From DATLNF01 sp035536235 (GTDB taxonomy: Bacteria; Actinomycetota; Actinomycetes; BP-191): a DNA stretch of 15,736 nucleotides. This document shows, one piece after another, positions 6,566 through 14,482 of this stretch (its first letter is position 1; each line of letters begins with the position of its first letter). The stretch spans positions 1-15,736 of the forward strand of contig DATLOQ010000169.1 in NCBI GenBank assembly GCA_035536235.1. The letters run 5' to 3'. The position numbers and the translations under genes are program-made. The notes under the pieces were generated by a model. The model searched no databases, had not been told where the DNA came from, and was given only the letters and a program-made list of their open reading frames with translations.

Positions 6566-8683
6566 TCATCGCTGGAGGCGCACCCGCCAGGTGCCGCGCC
6601 CGAACGTCGATGCGTACAGCGTGGGGGTGCTGGACAGGAGACGCAGCTCGGTGACTGGTGTCAGCGGCAACCCCGGTGCCGCCGGCGTCCACGTCCGCAA
6701 GTTCCGGGAAGCCAGCACGCCGGTATCGGTGGCCACCAGCACCCGGCCGAAGACGAACGCGACGTCGTTGACCTGTCCGGGCGGCAGCGCCTGGGAGACC
6801 CTCGTCCACGTCGTACCGCCGTCGCGAGTGAGGTAGAGGTACGGGGTCGCGTCCCCGACGCGCAGCCCGGACAGGGCGACGTAGGCCGTCCGCCCACTCG
6901 GGTCGCGGGGGTCCACTCGGATCCGGTTGACCCACAGGGTGGGGAGTCCAGTCAGCTGTTTCCACGACGCGCCGTCGTCGCGGGTGACCCAGACCCGACC
7001 ATCGTCTGTGCCAGCGTAGATTGTGCCGAGCTCGTCGCCAGCCGGTGCCAGGGTGGTTACTGACCCGTAACGGTAGAAGAAGCCGTTGGTCTCGCGCCCC
7101 GGGGGTCCGGTCAGTCGCGGGCTGATGACCTCCCACGTACGGGCTTGATCTGTCGAGCGATGCACGAACTCGCTGGCGGTGTAGACGACGTGGGGAACCC
7201 GCGGGTGGAGCTCGAACGGGGCTACCCAGTTCTTCATCGGGCCGATGACTTGGTCGTCGAAGCGGCGCGCTGTGTTTCCGCCGTCGTAGCTCACCTGGCA
7301 CCAGCCGTATTGGGCGCACATGTAGACGACGTTCTCGTCGGTCGGGTCGATCCGCATGACCATGCCGTCGGTGCCGCCGCTGATGTCCTCCCATTGAGAC
7401 GTCGGCTGTCCGTCCTCGTCCCAGGAGCGCAGCTCCCCGGTGTCCTGGCCGCCGCCCACCACTCGACGAGGATCGGTCTCAGCGACGTCGACCGAGTAGA
7501 GCTGGGTCCACGGCTGATCCACGCCCGGCGAGAACGAGTCCCCGGCGTCGTCGGTGCGGAACACGCCAGCATCGCCGCCCACCCACCACCGGTCCGGATT
7601 GGCCGGATCCCACACGAACGCCTGGTGGTCGACGTGCAGCTTGTTGTGGGAGTGCACGGTCCACGCGGCACCGGCGCTCGTGGTCTCCAGCAACGACACG
7701 AGACCTACGAGCACGTGGTCCGGGTTACGCGGGTCGACGGAGATGCGACCGAAGTGCGCACCGGTGTAGAGCGTGCTGTCGGCGAGCACCGCCCCCGGCT
7801 GCGGTCGGAAGGTGTCGCCGCCGTCGGAGGAGACGTAGAAGCCGCCGTTCGCGCCATTGACCGAGGAGGCGACGACGTAGACCCGTCGGGGATCCGACGG
7901 CGCGATCTCCACCGCCATCCGACCAAGACCGGGGTTGGGCGCAAAGTAGGGCAGGCCGATACGCCTCCATGTCGCACCGCCGTCCACCGAGCGGAAGAGC
8001 CCGGAGCCGACTCCGAAGTACGCACGGTGGTCAGGCTGGCGTACGCGGTCCCACATCGTGGCGAACATCCGACGCGGGTCTGCCGGATCGATGACCACGT
8101 CCACTGCGCCGGTCGTGGAGTTGTCCCCGGGCAACACGAGGGTCCACCGACGCCCACCGTCTATGGATCGCCACAGGCCGCGCCCTCCCCCGGCCCGGAA
8201 ACCGGGCCCCGTCGCGGCAACGAACACGCGATCACTGTCCCGCGGGTCGATCGCGATACGGCCGATCCGCTCGCTGCTGGAGAGGCCGAGGTGCCGCCAG
8301 CTTCGACCGTGATCGTCGCTGCGGTAAACGCCGTTACCCCCATAGGTCGCGTTGCCGTTGCCGGGAAATGCCTCGCCGGTGCCCGCATATATAGCGCCCG
8401 ACCGCGCCACCGCGAGCGCGCCCACCGCAGCCGGCATGGCGCGCCCCCACGCGGTGCGCCAGCGCAGGCCGCCGTCAGCACTCGTCCAGACCCCGCCGCC
8501 GGACGTCGCGGCATACAGCCGGCGGGTGTGCGGGTCGATGACCAGGTCGTTGACGCGCCCGCCGATGTTGCGCGGGCCGAGAAACTCCCATCGTGCCGGG
8601 GGCGCCGAGCGGGCGGGGACGGTCACGAGCATCGTGGATCCGACCGCCAGGGCGGCCAGCAATCGGCGTAAGACCGAGCTCAC
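6566..8683 (-). CDS. Secreted Asp-box (BNR/sortilin-like) beta-propeller protein
   Basis: A 705-residue protein with a signal peptide: Arg6-Arg7, a hydrophobic core at about 8-22, and a likely cut after PARSA near 27. It has about ten Asp-box motifs (S/T-x-D-x-G-x-x-W or close variants). Examples are SADGGLRW (68-75), SDDHGRSW (122-129), SIDGGRRW (173-180), SVDGGATW (232-239), TRDDGASW (567-574) and TRDGGTTW (619-626). Repeating DPRDP-x-x-V-Y strands separate them. This indicates one or two extracellular beta-propellers of the BNR/VPS10-like type. The stretch KLHVDHQAFVWDP (348-360) is typical of BNR 'exo-alpha-sialidase-like' proteins that are usually not sialidases, and no sialidase Arg triad is recognisable. 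The role may be glycan or protein binding. The GTG start has no strong Shine-Dalgarno. Codon 5 is TTA, rare in this high-GC window. Confidence 0.88.
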   Translation of the reverse strand: MSSVLRRLLAALAVGSTMLVTVPARSAPPARWEFLGPRNIGGRVNDLVIDPHTRRLYAATSGGGVWTSADGGLRWRTAWGRAMPAAVGALAVARSGAIYAGTGEAFPGNGNATYGGNGVYRSDDHGRSWRHLGLSSSERIGRIAIDPRDSDRVFVAATGPGFRAGGGRGLWRSIDGGRRWTLVLPGDNSTTGAVDVVIDPADPRRMFATMWDRVRQPDHRAYFGVGSGLFRSVDGGATWRRIGLPYFAPNPGLGRMAVEIAPSDPRRVYVVASSVNGANGGFYVSSDGGDTFRPQPGAVLADSTLYTGAHFGRISVDPRNPDHVLVGLVSLLETTSAGAAWTVHSHNKLHVDHQAFVWDPANPDRWWVGGDAGVFRTDDAGDSFSPGVDQPWTQLYSVDVAETDPRRVVGGGQDTGELRSWDEDGQPTSQWEDISGGTDGMVMRIDPTDENVVYMCAQYGWCQVSYDGGNTARRFDDQVIGPMKNWVAPFELHPRVPHVVYTASEFVHRSTDQARTWEVISPRLTGPPGRETNGFFYRYGSVTTLAPAGDELGTIYAGTDDGRVWVTRDDGASWKQLTGLPTLWVNRIRVDPRDPSGRTAYVALSGLRVGDATPYLYLTRDGGTTWTRVSQALPPGQVNDVAFVFGRVLVATDTGVLASRNLRTWTPAAPGLPLTPVTELRLLSSTPTLYASTFGRGTWRVRLQR

Positions 8684-8734
8684 CGGTCAACGGTTCGGCG
8701 TCCGCTCCGCCACACCTTGTCGCGCTCGCTGTCG

Positions 8735-8763
8735 GATACACGACACAGGCCGGTCGGTGTCAA
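8735..8763 (-). promoter_or_regulatory. Candidate promoter for the beta-propeller gene
   Basis: On the minus strand a perfect TTGACA -35 (8763-8758) is followed 17 nt later by TGTATC (8740-8735), a weak -10. Transcription would start near 8728, about 45 nt before the GTG at 8683. It lies in the 112-bp gap after the DUF4192 gene, so the beta-propeller gene may be transcribed separately. The -10 matches the consensus at only three positions. Confidence 0.4.
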
Positions 8764-8795
8764 TGCACTCCCGCCTGGTCTCGTACGCCAGCTGC

Positions 8796-9890
8796 TCAAC
8801 GCCGGTTGTCCGACCGCCCTCCCTGCCGCGCCCGCCTGGACCGGCGGACTGCGGGGGCGGTGACCGTTGGTGTCGCCATCGCGGTGACTGCTCGAACCAT
8901 GTCGTCAGGCAGCCGGATTCCAGCCTGCAGTTTTTGAGCGAGCAGCCTGGCGAAGGAGTACGCCGCATCGGCCTCGAGCGCGCGGTCGAGTGCGATGCCG
9001 GCACGGAGGCCATCTCCGTCGGCCCACTCAAGCAAGCCCAGGATCGTGGCCGGTGCGGGCACCCACTCCTCGGGCAGCCGGCGTACCAGCTCGCGTAGCA
9101 CGGGTCGGGCCCGCTCTCGCCGCAACAAGCACACCCCCGCCACGCAGTCGCGCAAGGTCAGGTGCGTCAGCGGTACGACAAGGGCGGCCCCCAGGTCAGG
9201 ATCGATCGGCGCAGTCGAGACCGGGCCGTCGAGGAGGTCAGCCCATCGTCGTACCGCTGCCTCAACCCAGGCCGGACTCCAGCCGGACGGCTCCGCGTCC
9301 TCGGCGAACACCGCGTCGTCCGCCGCCTGGCACCGCTGAGCCAGGAGCACGCGGGCCGGGCCGGGCAGCGGCGCCAGCTCGGCGACAACGTCGTCCCGCG
9401 ACTCGTGGGCCTGACAGCCGCGTAGCACGAGCTCTGCCGGGATCCGTGCGGAGTCCTCGACCGTCGGCACAGCACTGCCCTGCACTGGACAACATCGAGC
9501 GTCGGTGCACACCAGCGACCAGTAGCGATGCGCGCGCACCACGAGGGCGTCGATCGCCCTCCCCGAAATCGACACGCGCTCGGACAGCAGCGCCCACAGT
9601 GCCCGGTCGTCGTCGTCAGGAGGACCAGGCTCGTCGCGACAGATCACGACCAGCAGGTCCTCGAAGCTCTGCCGGCCCAGGACCTCCGCGAGGTGGTCCA
9701 CCAACGCCCCCCGATCCGCCGGCCTAGGGAGGTCCACCCGGAGGTGGAAGGTCAGCCGTTTGCCGTTGCTGCCGCCGAGACAGAGCACCACCAGGCTCTG
9801 CCTCGGCGGGAAGCCGAAAAGATAGGGCAGGGCCTGGAGCCAGTCGGCCGGGCCGGAGAGCCGCAGCACCGGAAACGCGTCAGTAGTCAT
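8796..9890 (-). CDS. DUF4192 domain-containing protein
   Basis: A 364-residue protein from the ATG at 9890, with AGGTG a few bases upstream. It matches the actinobacterial DUF4192 family. The N-terminus LRLSGPADWLQALPYLFGFPPRQSLVVL (9-36) has the conserved P-Y-L-x-GF-P-x-x-S-L-V box. A mid-protein CCPVQG motif follows CTDAR. The C-terminal WADGDGLRAGIALDRALEAD segment has the usual W-x-GDG-x-x-A-x-x-A-L-x-x-A pattern. The family function is unknown. The protein is soluble, and its last 30 residues are Arg-rich and probably disordered. The frame opens 14 codons further upstream, to 9932, but those residues are Arg/His-rich and precede no conserved sequence. It is divergent from the small candidate ORF at 10024. 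Confidence 0.88.
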   Translation of the reverse strand: MTTDAFPVLRLSGPADWLQALPYLFGFPPRQSLVVLCLGGSNGKRLTFHLRVDLPRPADRGALVDHLAEVLGRQSFEDLLVVICRDEPGPPDDDDRALWALLSERVSISGRAIDALVVRAHRYWSLVCTDARCCPVQGSAVPTVEDSARIPAELVLRGCQAHESRDDVVAELAPLPGPARVLLAQRCQAADDAVFAEDAEPSGWSPAWVEAAVRRWADLLDGPVSTAPIDPDLGAALVVPLTHLTLRDCVAGVCLLRRERARPVLRELVRRLPEEWVPAPATILGLLEWADGDGLRAGIALDRALEADAAYSFARLLAQKLQAGIRLPDDMVRAVTAMATPTVTAPAVRRSRRARQGGRSDNRR

Positions 9891-9975
9891 GCACCTACGG
9901 TGGCGCCGGCTGAGCACTTCGAACGGCGGCACAGCACATCTGTGGACAACGCCAGAAGCGACCCTGCGCCCTCAG

Positions 9976-9991
9976 GTGTCTTCTATGACAC
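9976..9991. repeat. Short inverted repeat upstream of DUF4192 gene
   Basis: GTGTC and GACAC (5-bp arms) flank TTCTAT, about 90-100 bp upstream of the DUF4192 start. It may be an operator half-site pair or chance; arms this short are expected occasionally. The AT-rich centre stands out in otherwise GC-rich DNA. The rest of 9891-10023 shows nothing else that I can support. Confidence 0.2.
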
Positions 9992-10023
9992 GTGAGCGCG
10001 CGGGTTCAGTGGAGGAGGTGTCG

Positions 10024-10101
10024 GTGCTCCGCCAGCTCGCCGGCCCAGGAGATGGCACAGTCCGCCGTCGCCGTAGGGACGGGGCCGCCGCGCGCTCCTA
10101 G
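10024..10101 (+). CDS. Possible 25-residue small protein
   Basis: A GTG at 10024 is preceded at 5-nt spacing by a consensus Shine-Dalgarno, AGGAGG (10013-10018), the best in the window. The ORF encodes 25 residues, beginning VLRQLAGPGDG and ending in an Arg-rich tail (TVRRRRRDGAAARS), then TAG. A GTG at 10018 is in frame but overlaps the Shine-Dalgarno. No family is recognised. It is basic, with no membrane helix. It lies between the divergent DUF4192 gene and the tail of the convergent membrane protein gene. It could be a real small protein or a chance ORF in GC-rich DNA. Confidence 0.25.
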   Translation: MLRQLAGPGDGTVRRRRRDGAAARS

Positions 10102-10114
10102 GCGACGCTGACGC

Positions 10115-10564
10115 TCACCCCAGGCCGGGCTTGGCCACCATCAGCCACAGGATCACGCAGAACAGCACGATGTTCAGGGCGCCGAAGAGGTAGAGCCGCG
10201 ACAGCTCCGCCGCGGTGCTCTCGCCCGCCTCCAGGCGCGTCGCAGCGCGCCCAAGAGTTGTGCCCAGAATGGCTACCCCGTTGACGACCATCGTCACGTA
10301 GATCGCGACGGCGCCGAGGATCCAGCCGTCGCTGATCTTGAAGATGTCATCACCGTCGCGGAACACGAGGATCAACCCGATGACGGCGATCAGGACCGTC
10401 ATCGGCCCGAGTCGCCCCGCCCAGGAGTGGATGGCCCGCACCGCGCCGACATTGCCCGCCCGGATCGCGGCGGGACCGAGCACGTCGAACAGGATCAGCG
10501 GGCCGAGTGTGACCATCGCCACCAGGATGTGCAGCCACAGCAGCACGTTGCGGATGTTGACCAC
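10115..10564 (-). CDS. Small four-helix integral membrane protein (DUF2269-like)
   Basis: A 149-residue protein with four predicted membrane helices at about residues 6-30, 53-69, 81-102 and 124-145. The opening VLLWLHILVAMVTLGPLILFDVLGP has a His in helix 1 followed by a Gly, as in DUF2269-type and related small membrane proteins with a W-LH-x-x-A motif. I cannot name a function. The loop between helices 3 and 4 is charged (RAATRLEAGESTAAELSR). The GTG start at 10564 has GGGGGG (10572-10577) at 7-nt spacing. A strong hairpin separates it from the DUF3152 gene upstream, so it is probably transcribed separately from that cluster. Confidence 0.75.
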   Translation of the reverse strand: MVNIRNVLLWLHILVAMVTLGPLILFDVLGPAAIRAGNVGAVRAIHSWAGRLGPMTVLIAVIGLILVFRDGDDIFKISDGWILGAVAIYVTMVVNGVAILGTTLGRAATRLEAGESTAAELSRLYLFGALNIVLFCVILWLMVAKPGLG

Positions 10565-10602
10565 GCGGATACCCCCCGTTTGTCGGATGCACGTCGAGTG
10601 GC

Positions 10603-10663
10603 ATCCTGGGGAGAGTTGCGCCCCATTCGCAAGGCTGGATCGGGGCGTAGCTCTCCCCAGGAT
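10603..10663 (-). terminator. Long hairpin after the four-gene cluster
   Basis: The outer arms ATCCTGGGGAGAG (10603-10615) and CTCTCCCCAGGAT (10651-10663) are exact complements, as are the inner arms CGCCCC (10619-10624) and GGGGCG (10642-10647). The 3-nt joint between them (TTG/TAG) can pair as G-U, A-U and G-U. This gives a nearly continuous 22-bp stem with a 17-nt loop. It begins 25 bp past the DUF3152 stop and ends 39 bp before the membrane protein start. There is no U-tract. It is probably a terminator; an mRNA-stability or attenuator structure is possible. Confidence 0.55.
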
Positions 10664-10687
10664 CGATGTCGTGACGTTGGCCCAGCG

Positions 10688-11452
10688 CTAGTCGGCGTAC
10701 GGCGGCGCGAGCGGCTCGTCGTGCCGGGCGGCTCGGGCGATCTCCTCGCCTCTGGGCCAGGGGTTGGGCAGGCAGCCGTTGAGCTCAGTGCTCTGCTGCG
10801 ACATCAGCAGCGCCGGCCGGCCTGGGACGGCGCACTGGGGCGCCGCGGGGTGATGCTGCCCGAGCAGGTGACCGACCTCGTGGTTGATCAGCATCTGCCG
10901 GTAGGTCGCCAAGTCGCCGGTCCACTTGGGGGTGGCCGTGCGCCAGCGGTCGGCGTTGATGGCCACGACGGGGCCGTTCTGGCAGGAGTACTTCCCGAAG
11001 GTGTCGTACGGGAGGCAGAGCCGGTCGACCTCGGCTGCCTCCGCGAGGATCACGGTGTACGGCGCGGCGTCGTCCCGGACCAGCCTGAACCGAGCCCGGC
11101 GCCACCCGCGGGCGTCGGTGAGTGTCTGATCGACGATGCCGGCAAAGTTCTGAACTGCCTCGCCACCCGTGCGCACCTCAACGCGGTACCGCACGGTGAC
11201 GACGGACGGCGGCGTCTGCGGGCGAGCTGGGGCGGCCGGCATCGGCGCCTGAATTGCTGGCGGGACCGGGACCGGGGGCGGCAACGGCGGGCCCGGCACT
11301 CTTCTCGGCTGCGGGGACGCCGAAGCAGAGTCAGCACTGGACCGGGCGATGTCAGCCGCGGCCGGCGGGCGCGCAGGGGTGGCGCCCAGGCCGTACCCGG
11401 CAGCGACGGCGGCGAGAGCGAGACCCGGCACACCAACCCGGCGCCAGAACAT
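10688..11452 (-). CDS. Secreted DUF3152 protein with metzincin-type zinc protease motif
   Basis: A 254-residue protein. The N-terminus (Arg4-Arg5, hydrophobic 7-25) is a signal peptide or membrane anchor. Residues 27-82 form a Pro/Ala/Ser-rich linker. The globular domain (about 83-254) matches DUF3152 and contains HEVGHLLGQHH (191-201), fitting HExxHxxGxxH with His191, Glu192, His195, Gly198 and His201. Met217 in LLMSQQ fits a Met-turn. Cys146, Cys157, Cys207 and Cys227 could form two disulfides, which suits an exported protein. The expected role is an extracellular zinc metalloprotease, but activity in DUF3152 is not established to my knowledge. The ATG at 11452 shares one base with the stop of the phosphatase gene (TGATG), so translation is probably coupled. 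A GTG one codon upstream is an alternative. Confidence 0.85.
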   Translation of the reverse strand: MFWRRVGVPGLALAAVAAGYGLGATPARPPAAADIARSSADSASASPQPRRVPGPPLPPPVPVPPAIQAPMPAAPARPQTPPSVVTVRYRVEVRTGGEAVQNFAGIVDQTLTDARGWRRARFRLVRDDAAPYTVILAEAAEVDRLCLPYDTFGKYSCQNGPVVAINADRWRTATPKWTGDLATYRQMLINHEVGHLLGQHHPAAPQCAVPGRPALLMSQQSTELNGCLPNPWPRGEEIARAARHDEPLAPPYAD

Positions 11453-13416
11453 CACGGCAGGTCGAACTCCGCCCACACCCGGTTGCTGAGCCCGTCGGAG
11501 TCCACCCCCCAGCGGGTCGACATGGCCGCGACGAGGGGCAGGCCGCGACCACCGGTGGCCTCCGCGGCGATGTCCTCCATCAAGGGGAGCTCGGCCGGCG
11601 TCCGGTGACTGCTGTCCACCACCTCGATGCGGAGCACCTCCTGACTGCAGGAGAGCCGGACCTCGAGGGCGTCCTCGCTGTGCCGGGCGGCGTTGGTGAC
11701 CAGCTCGCTGACGACCAGCTCGGCTGCTTGCACGATCTCCGCAGCCACGTCCCACTCGCGGAAGAGCTGCGAGGCGAAACGGCGGGCAAGGAACACCGAC
11801 GCGGGCGTCGGCGGCAATCGGCGGGTGAGCTGGCGAGACTGGTCGGGGTCGCCATTGAGCCTGCCCACAAGCAACGCAACGTCGTCGTAGCCCCCCTCAC
11901 CGCGCTCGAGGAGCAACGCATCGGCAATCATCTCGGGCTCGTCACCGCAGTGCGTCATCAACGTGCCCCGGACGCGTTCCAGGCCCTCGGTGATGTCCTC
12001 GTACCGCTTCTCGACGAGTCCGTCGGTGAAGGTAGCGATCGTGCACTTCGGCGGAAGGGTGCTCGTCGTCTCCGGCCAATGCCGGCCAGAGTCGAACACC
12101 CCCAGCGGAGGTCCGATGTCACTCGGCACCTCGAAGGGCTCGCAGTCAGGACCCACCACCACCTGGATTCCTGGGTGGCCGGCACTGACCACGGTGATGA
12201 GCCGCTCGAGCGGGTGCAGCTGCGCGTAGCAGATCGTGACGATCCGGTCGTGGTCGAGGCTGGCGAGGAACGTGTTGGTCTGACTGATGATCACAGCCGG
12301 CGGCTGGCCCTCCAGCGCGTAGGCCCGGACGGCGCTACGGACCAGACCCATGAGAGCAGCCGCGTTGAGGTCGTGACCCTCGACATCACCCATCACGATC
12401 CCCACCGCCCCAGCAGCGAGACGCACCACGTCGTACCAGTCGCCCCCCACGTTGTTGGTGGCTTCAGCGGGGACGTACCGCACGGCGATCTCGATGCCGT
12501 CCACAGCGGGCACCGCGTTGGGCAGCAGGCTCCGCTGCAGGGAGGCGATGGTCTCCCGCTCCGCCTCCAGCAGGCGGAGTCGCAGCAGAGCCTGCGCTGT
12601 CATGGCCGCCGCCGTCACGAAGAACTGCGTGTCCCCGGCGTCCAGGCTGTGGTCGCCGAGGAACGTGGCGGTGACTGCTCCCAGTCGGACGTTGGCGCTC
12701 ATCAGCGGTACGGCGGCGATCGCGTTGCGGCCCAGCCGGGCCATGATCGTGGCGATCTCGGGGTATCGGTCGGCTTGCGTCGCCACATCGTCGACAAGCA
12801 CCGGCGCTCCCGAGCGGTACGCCTCCGCACTCGGCACCGGCGAGTCGATGGAGAACTCCCGCCAGGCGGAGCGCACCTCCGCGTCCATGCCCTCCCAGCC
12901 CAGGGCCCGCAAGACCCCGTGGGCCTCGTCCGCCAGGACGATCGTGCCGCCAGCCGCGCCGACGATCGGGAAGATGCGGCCGACGAAGGTCGCATTGAGC
13001 TCCTCGAGCGTGGTGGCGCGGGCCAGCTCCTCCCCCACCTCGACGAGCTGCTCGGCCCGACGCTCCGCTCGGTGCTGGTCCGTCACGTCGTCGACCAAGA
13101 TCAACAGCCCGTCGCCCGCGGGAATCGCATGTTGGGCATACCACCGGCCGACGGTCTCGAAGTACCACACCAGTCGCTCGGCAGTGCGCGCAGTCATGGC
13201 CCGCAGGCAGGCTTCGTGCTGCGGCGTGCCGACCACATCCGGGAAAACCTCCCAGACGTGCTCGCCGACGAGCTCGTCGCTCGACCGGCCGATGATCACC
13301 GCCGCGCGCTGAGAGACGAACCGGTAACGCCAGTCCGGACCGATCACGGTCACCGCGTCACCGAGCTGCTCGAGCAGCTCCGCGCTCAGGTAGGCGTCCA
13401 GGTCGGCGTGCGTCAC
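11452..13416 (-). CDS. PAS-GAF-PP2C (SpoIIE)-HATPase signalling protein
   Basis: A 654-residue multidomain regulator. The PAS domain (about 10-115) includes DAVTVIGPDWRYRFVSQRA. The GAF domain (about 120-285) ends in a helix leading to the phosphatase. The PP2C/SpoIIE Ser/Thr phosphatase domain (about 295-520) has metal-binding motifs GGDWYD (324-329), GDVEGHD (343-349), FTDGLVE (463-469) and DDVALL (511-516). A C-terminal HATPase_c domain of the anti-sigma kinase type (about 535-654) has an N-box ELVTNAARHS (571-580) and glycine-rich TGGRGLPLV (621-629). Relatives control alternative sigma factors by phosphorylating and dephosphorylating anti-sigma antagonists. No sigma factor or antagonist gene is adjacent. 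It has no membrane segment, so it is likely cytosolic. The GTG at 13416 starts just before the PAS domain, 29 bp after the esterase stop; its Shine-Dalgarno is weak. Confidence 0.93.
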   Translation of the reverse strand: MTHADLDAYLSAELLEQLGDAVTVIGPDWRYRFVSQRAAVIIGRSSDELVGEHVWEVFPDVVGTPQHEACLRAMTARTAERLVWYFETVGRWYAQHAIPAGDGLLILVDDVTDQHRAERRAEQLVEVGEELARATTLEELNATFVGRIFPIVGAAGGTIVLADEAHGVLRALGWEGMDAEVRSAWREFSIDSPVPSAEAYRSGAPVLVDDVATQADRYPEIATIMARLGRNAIAAVPLMSANVRLGAVTATFLGDHSLDAGDTQFFVTAAAMTAQALLRLRLLEAERETIASLQRSLLPNAVPAVDGIEIAVRYVPAEATNNVGGDWYDVVRLAAGAVGIVMGDVEGHDLNAAALMGLVRSAVRAYALEGQPPAVIISQTNTFLASLDHDRIVTICYAQLHPLERLITVVSAGHPGIQVVVGPDCEPFEVPSDIGPPLGVFDSGRHWPETTSTLPPKCTIATFTDGLVEKRYEDITEGLERVRGTLMTHCGDEPEMIADALLLERGEGGYDDVALLVGRLNGDPDQSRQLTRRLPPTPASVFLARRFASQLFREWDVAAEIVQAAELVVSELVTNAARHSEDALEVRLSCSQEVLRIEVVDSSHRTPAELPLMEDIAAEATGGRGLPLVAAMSTRWGVDSDGLSNRVWAEFDLP

Positions 13417-13445
13417 AGGGCAGAGTCTCGCAGGACTGCTGCCGG

Positions 13446-14480
13446 CTATGACCCACAACCGCGGGAAGCAGCCGCCACCGGCGGCATCAGCACCGGCAAG
13501 CTCGCCGTGAATGCCGCCCGCCAGTAGACCCAGTCGTGGTATCCGCCGAGGTAGCGACCGTCGGAGAAGGGCACCCCGACCTCCTGGAGGCGAGCGGCGA
13601 ACCGGTCGTTGAGGTGGCCGACATAGGACTCGCTGCCGTAGTTGGCTGCCATGGCCGGGTTGTCCCCCTGCGGGCCGCCCGGCGTGCCGGTGCCGCTGGC
13701 CAGGAAGACAGCTACACCCGCAAGTGCGGCGGCCTGGTCGTACGGGTTGTGCGCGCGCCACACCTCCGGCGTGCTGCCCTGAGTCCCCCAGACCCGACGA
13801 CTCGGTGTGCCGAGGGAGAAGACTGGGTTCTGCCCCTGGATGTCATAGGACTCACCGCTCACCGGAGCCCCGAACATCGTGTCGACGAAACCGGAGTAGC
13901 TGGCCGCAGCCTTGAACAGGCCGCGATGCCGAGCGGCGTAGCTCAGCGCACCGAAGCCGCCCATCGACATCCCGGCCACCGCCCGTCGCCCTTTGCCCGT
14001 AGTGCGGAAAGTGGCGTCGATCGCTGCCGGGAGCACCCGCGTGTGGAAGGTCTCGTACTGGAACGAGTTGTCCACCCAGTCTGAGTACCAGCCCGCGACC
14101 GGGCCGCTGCCGCCGTCGGGCATCACGAAGATCGCGCGGCAGGAGGCGGTGAGTCGAGCCAGATCGCCACGCTGTGGGTTGGTCCACGCCGTCTCGTCGT
14201 CTCCCACGCCGTGCAGCATGAACACGACCGGATAGGGCCGCTTGGTCCTGGCGTAGTCGGCCGGCAGCAGCACGCGCACGTTCGCCGAGCGCACCTTGAC
14301 TCCGGCGGGCAGCGCTACGGCGCAGCTGAGCTCACGGCCGTCGGGCGAGACCTTCTTGCACGCCATCGGTGCGGGCGAACGGGGCGATCGCATGGGACTC
14401 GCCGCCGCCGCAGCGACCGGAGCGATCATCGCCGTCACCGTCAGCGCGCACAGGGCGTGCCATCTCGATGTACGACCCAT
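13446..14480 (-). CDS. Secreted alpha/beta hydrolase, esterase/mycolyltransferase fold
   Basis: A 344-residue protein with a signal peptide: Arg3 and Arg6, hydrophobic about 10-27, and a cut near AAAAAS. The mature part is an alpha/beta hydrolase of the esterase family that includes antigen 85. Visible are the oxyanion region VVFMLHGVGDDETAW, the nucleophile elbow GMSMGG (170-175, Ser172), and a C-terminal catalytic His315 in GGYHDWVYW. The acidic residue is not certain. It could hydrolyse an ester or transfer an acyl group in the cell wall. The start is chosen at 14480 because GAGGGG (14487-14492) lies 6 nt upstream of it. The ATG at 14486, two codons earlier, would overlap the upstream stop (ATGA) but leaves no spacing. 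It sits between the M19-like and signalling genes. Confidence 0.87.
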   Translation of the reverse strand: MGRTSRWHALCALTVTAMIAPVAAAAASPMRSPRSPAPMACKKVSPDGRELSCAVALPAGVKVRSANVRVLLPADYARTKRPYPVVFMLHGVGDDETAWTNPQRGDLARLTASCRAIFVMPDGGSGPVAGWYSDWVDNSFQYETFHTRVLPAAIDATFRTTGKGRRAVAGMSMGGFGALSYAARHRGLFKAAASYSGFVDTMFGAPVSGESYDIQGQNPVFSLGTPSRRVWGTQGSTPEVWRAHNPYDQAAALAGVAVFLASGTGTPGGPQGDNPAMAANYGSESYVGHLNDRFAARLQEVGVPFSDGRYLGGYHDWVYWRAAFTASLPVLMPPVAAASRGCGS

Positions 14481-14482
14481 CG

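Noticed and set aside
7145..8671. 508-codon open frame on the plus strand
   Set aside because: It is the reverse of the Asp-box propeller gene; the repeats and signal peptide are on the minus strand only.
9889..10023. Longer version of the small plus-strand ORF, starting at 9889
   Set aside because: It would overlap the DUF4192 start and shows no ribosome binding site or conserved pattern; only the last 25 codons have a good start context.
11254..13527. Very long plus-strand open frame (over 750 codons)
   Set aside because: It is antisense to the PAS-GAF-PP2C-HATPase and DUF3152 genes, all of whose motifs read on the minus strand; the plus-strand translation has no recognisable domain.
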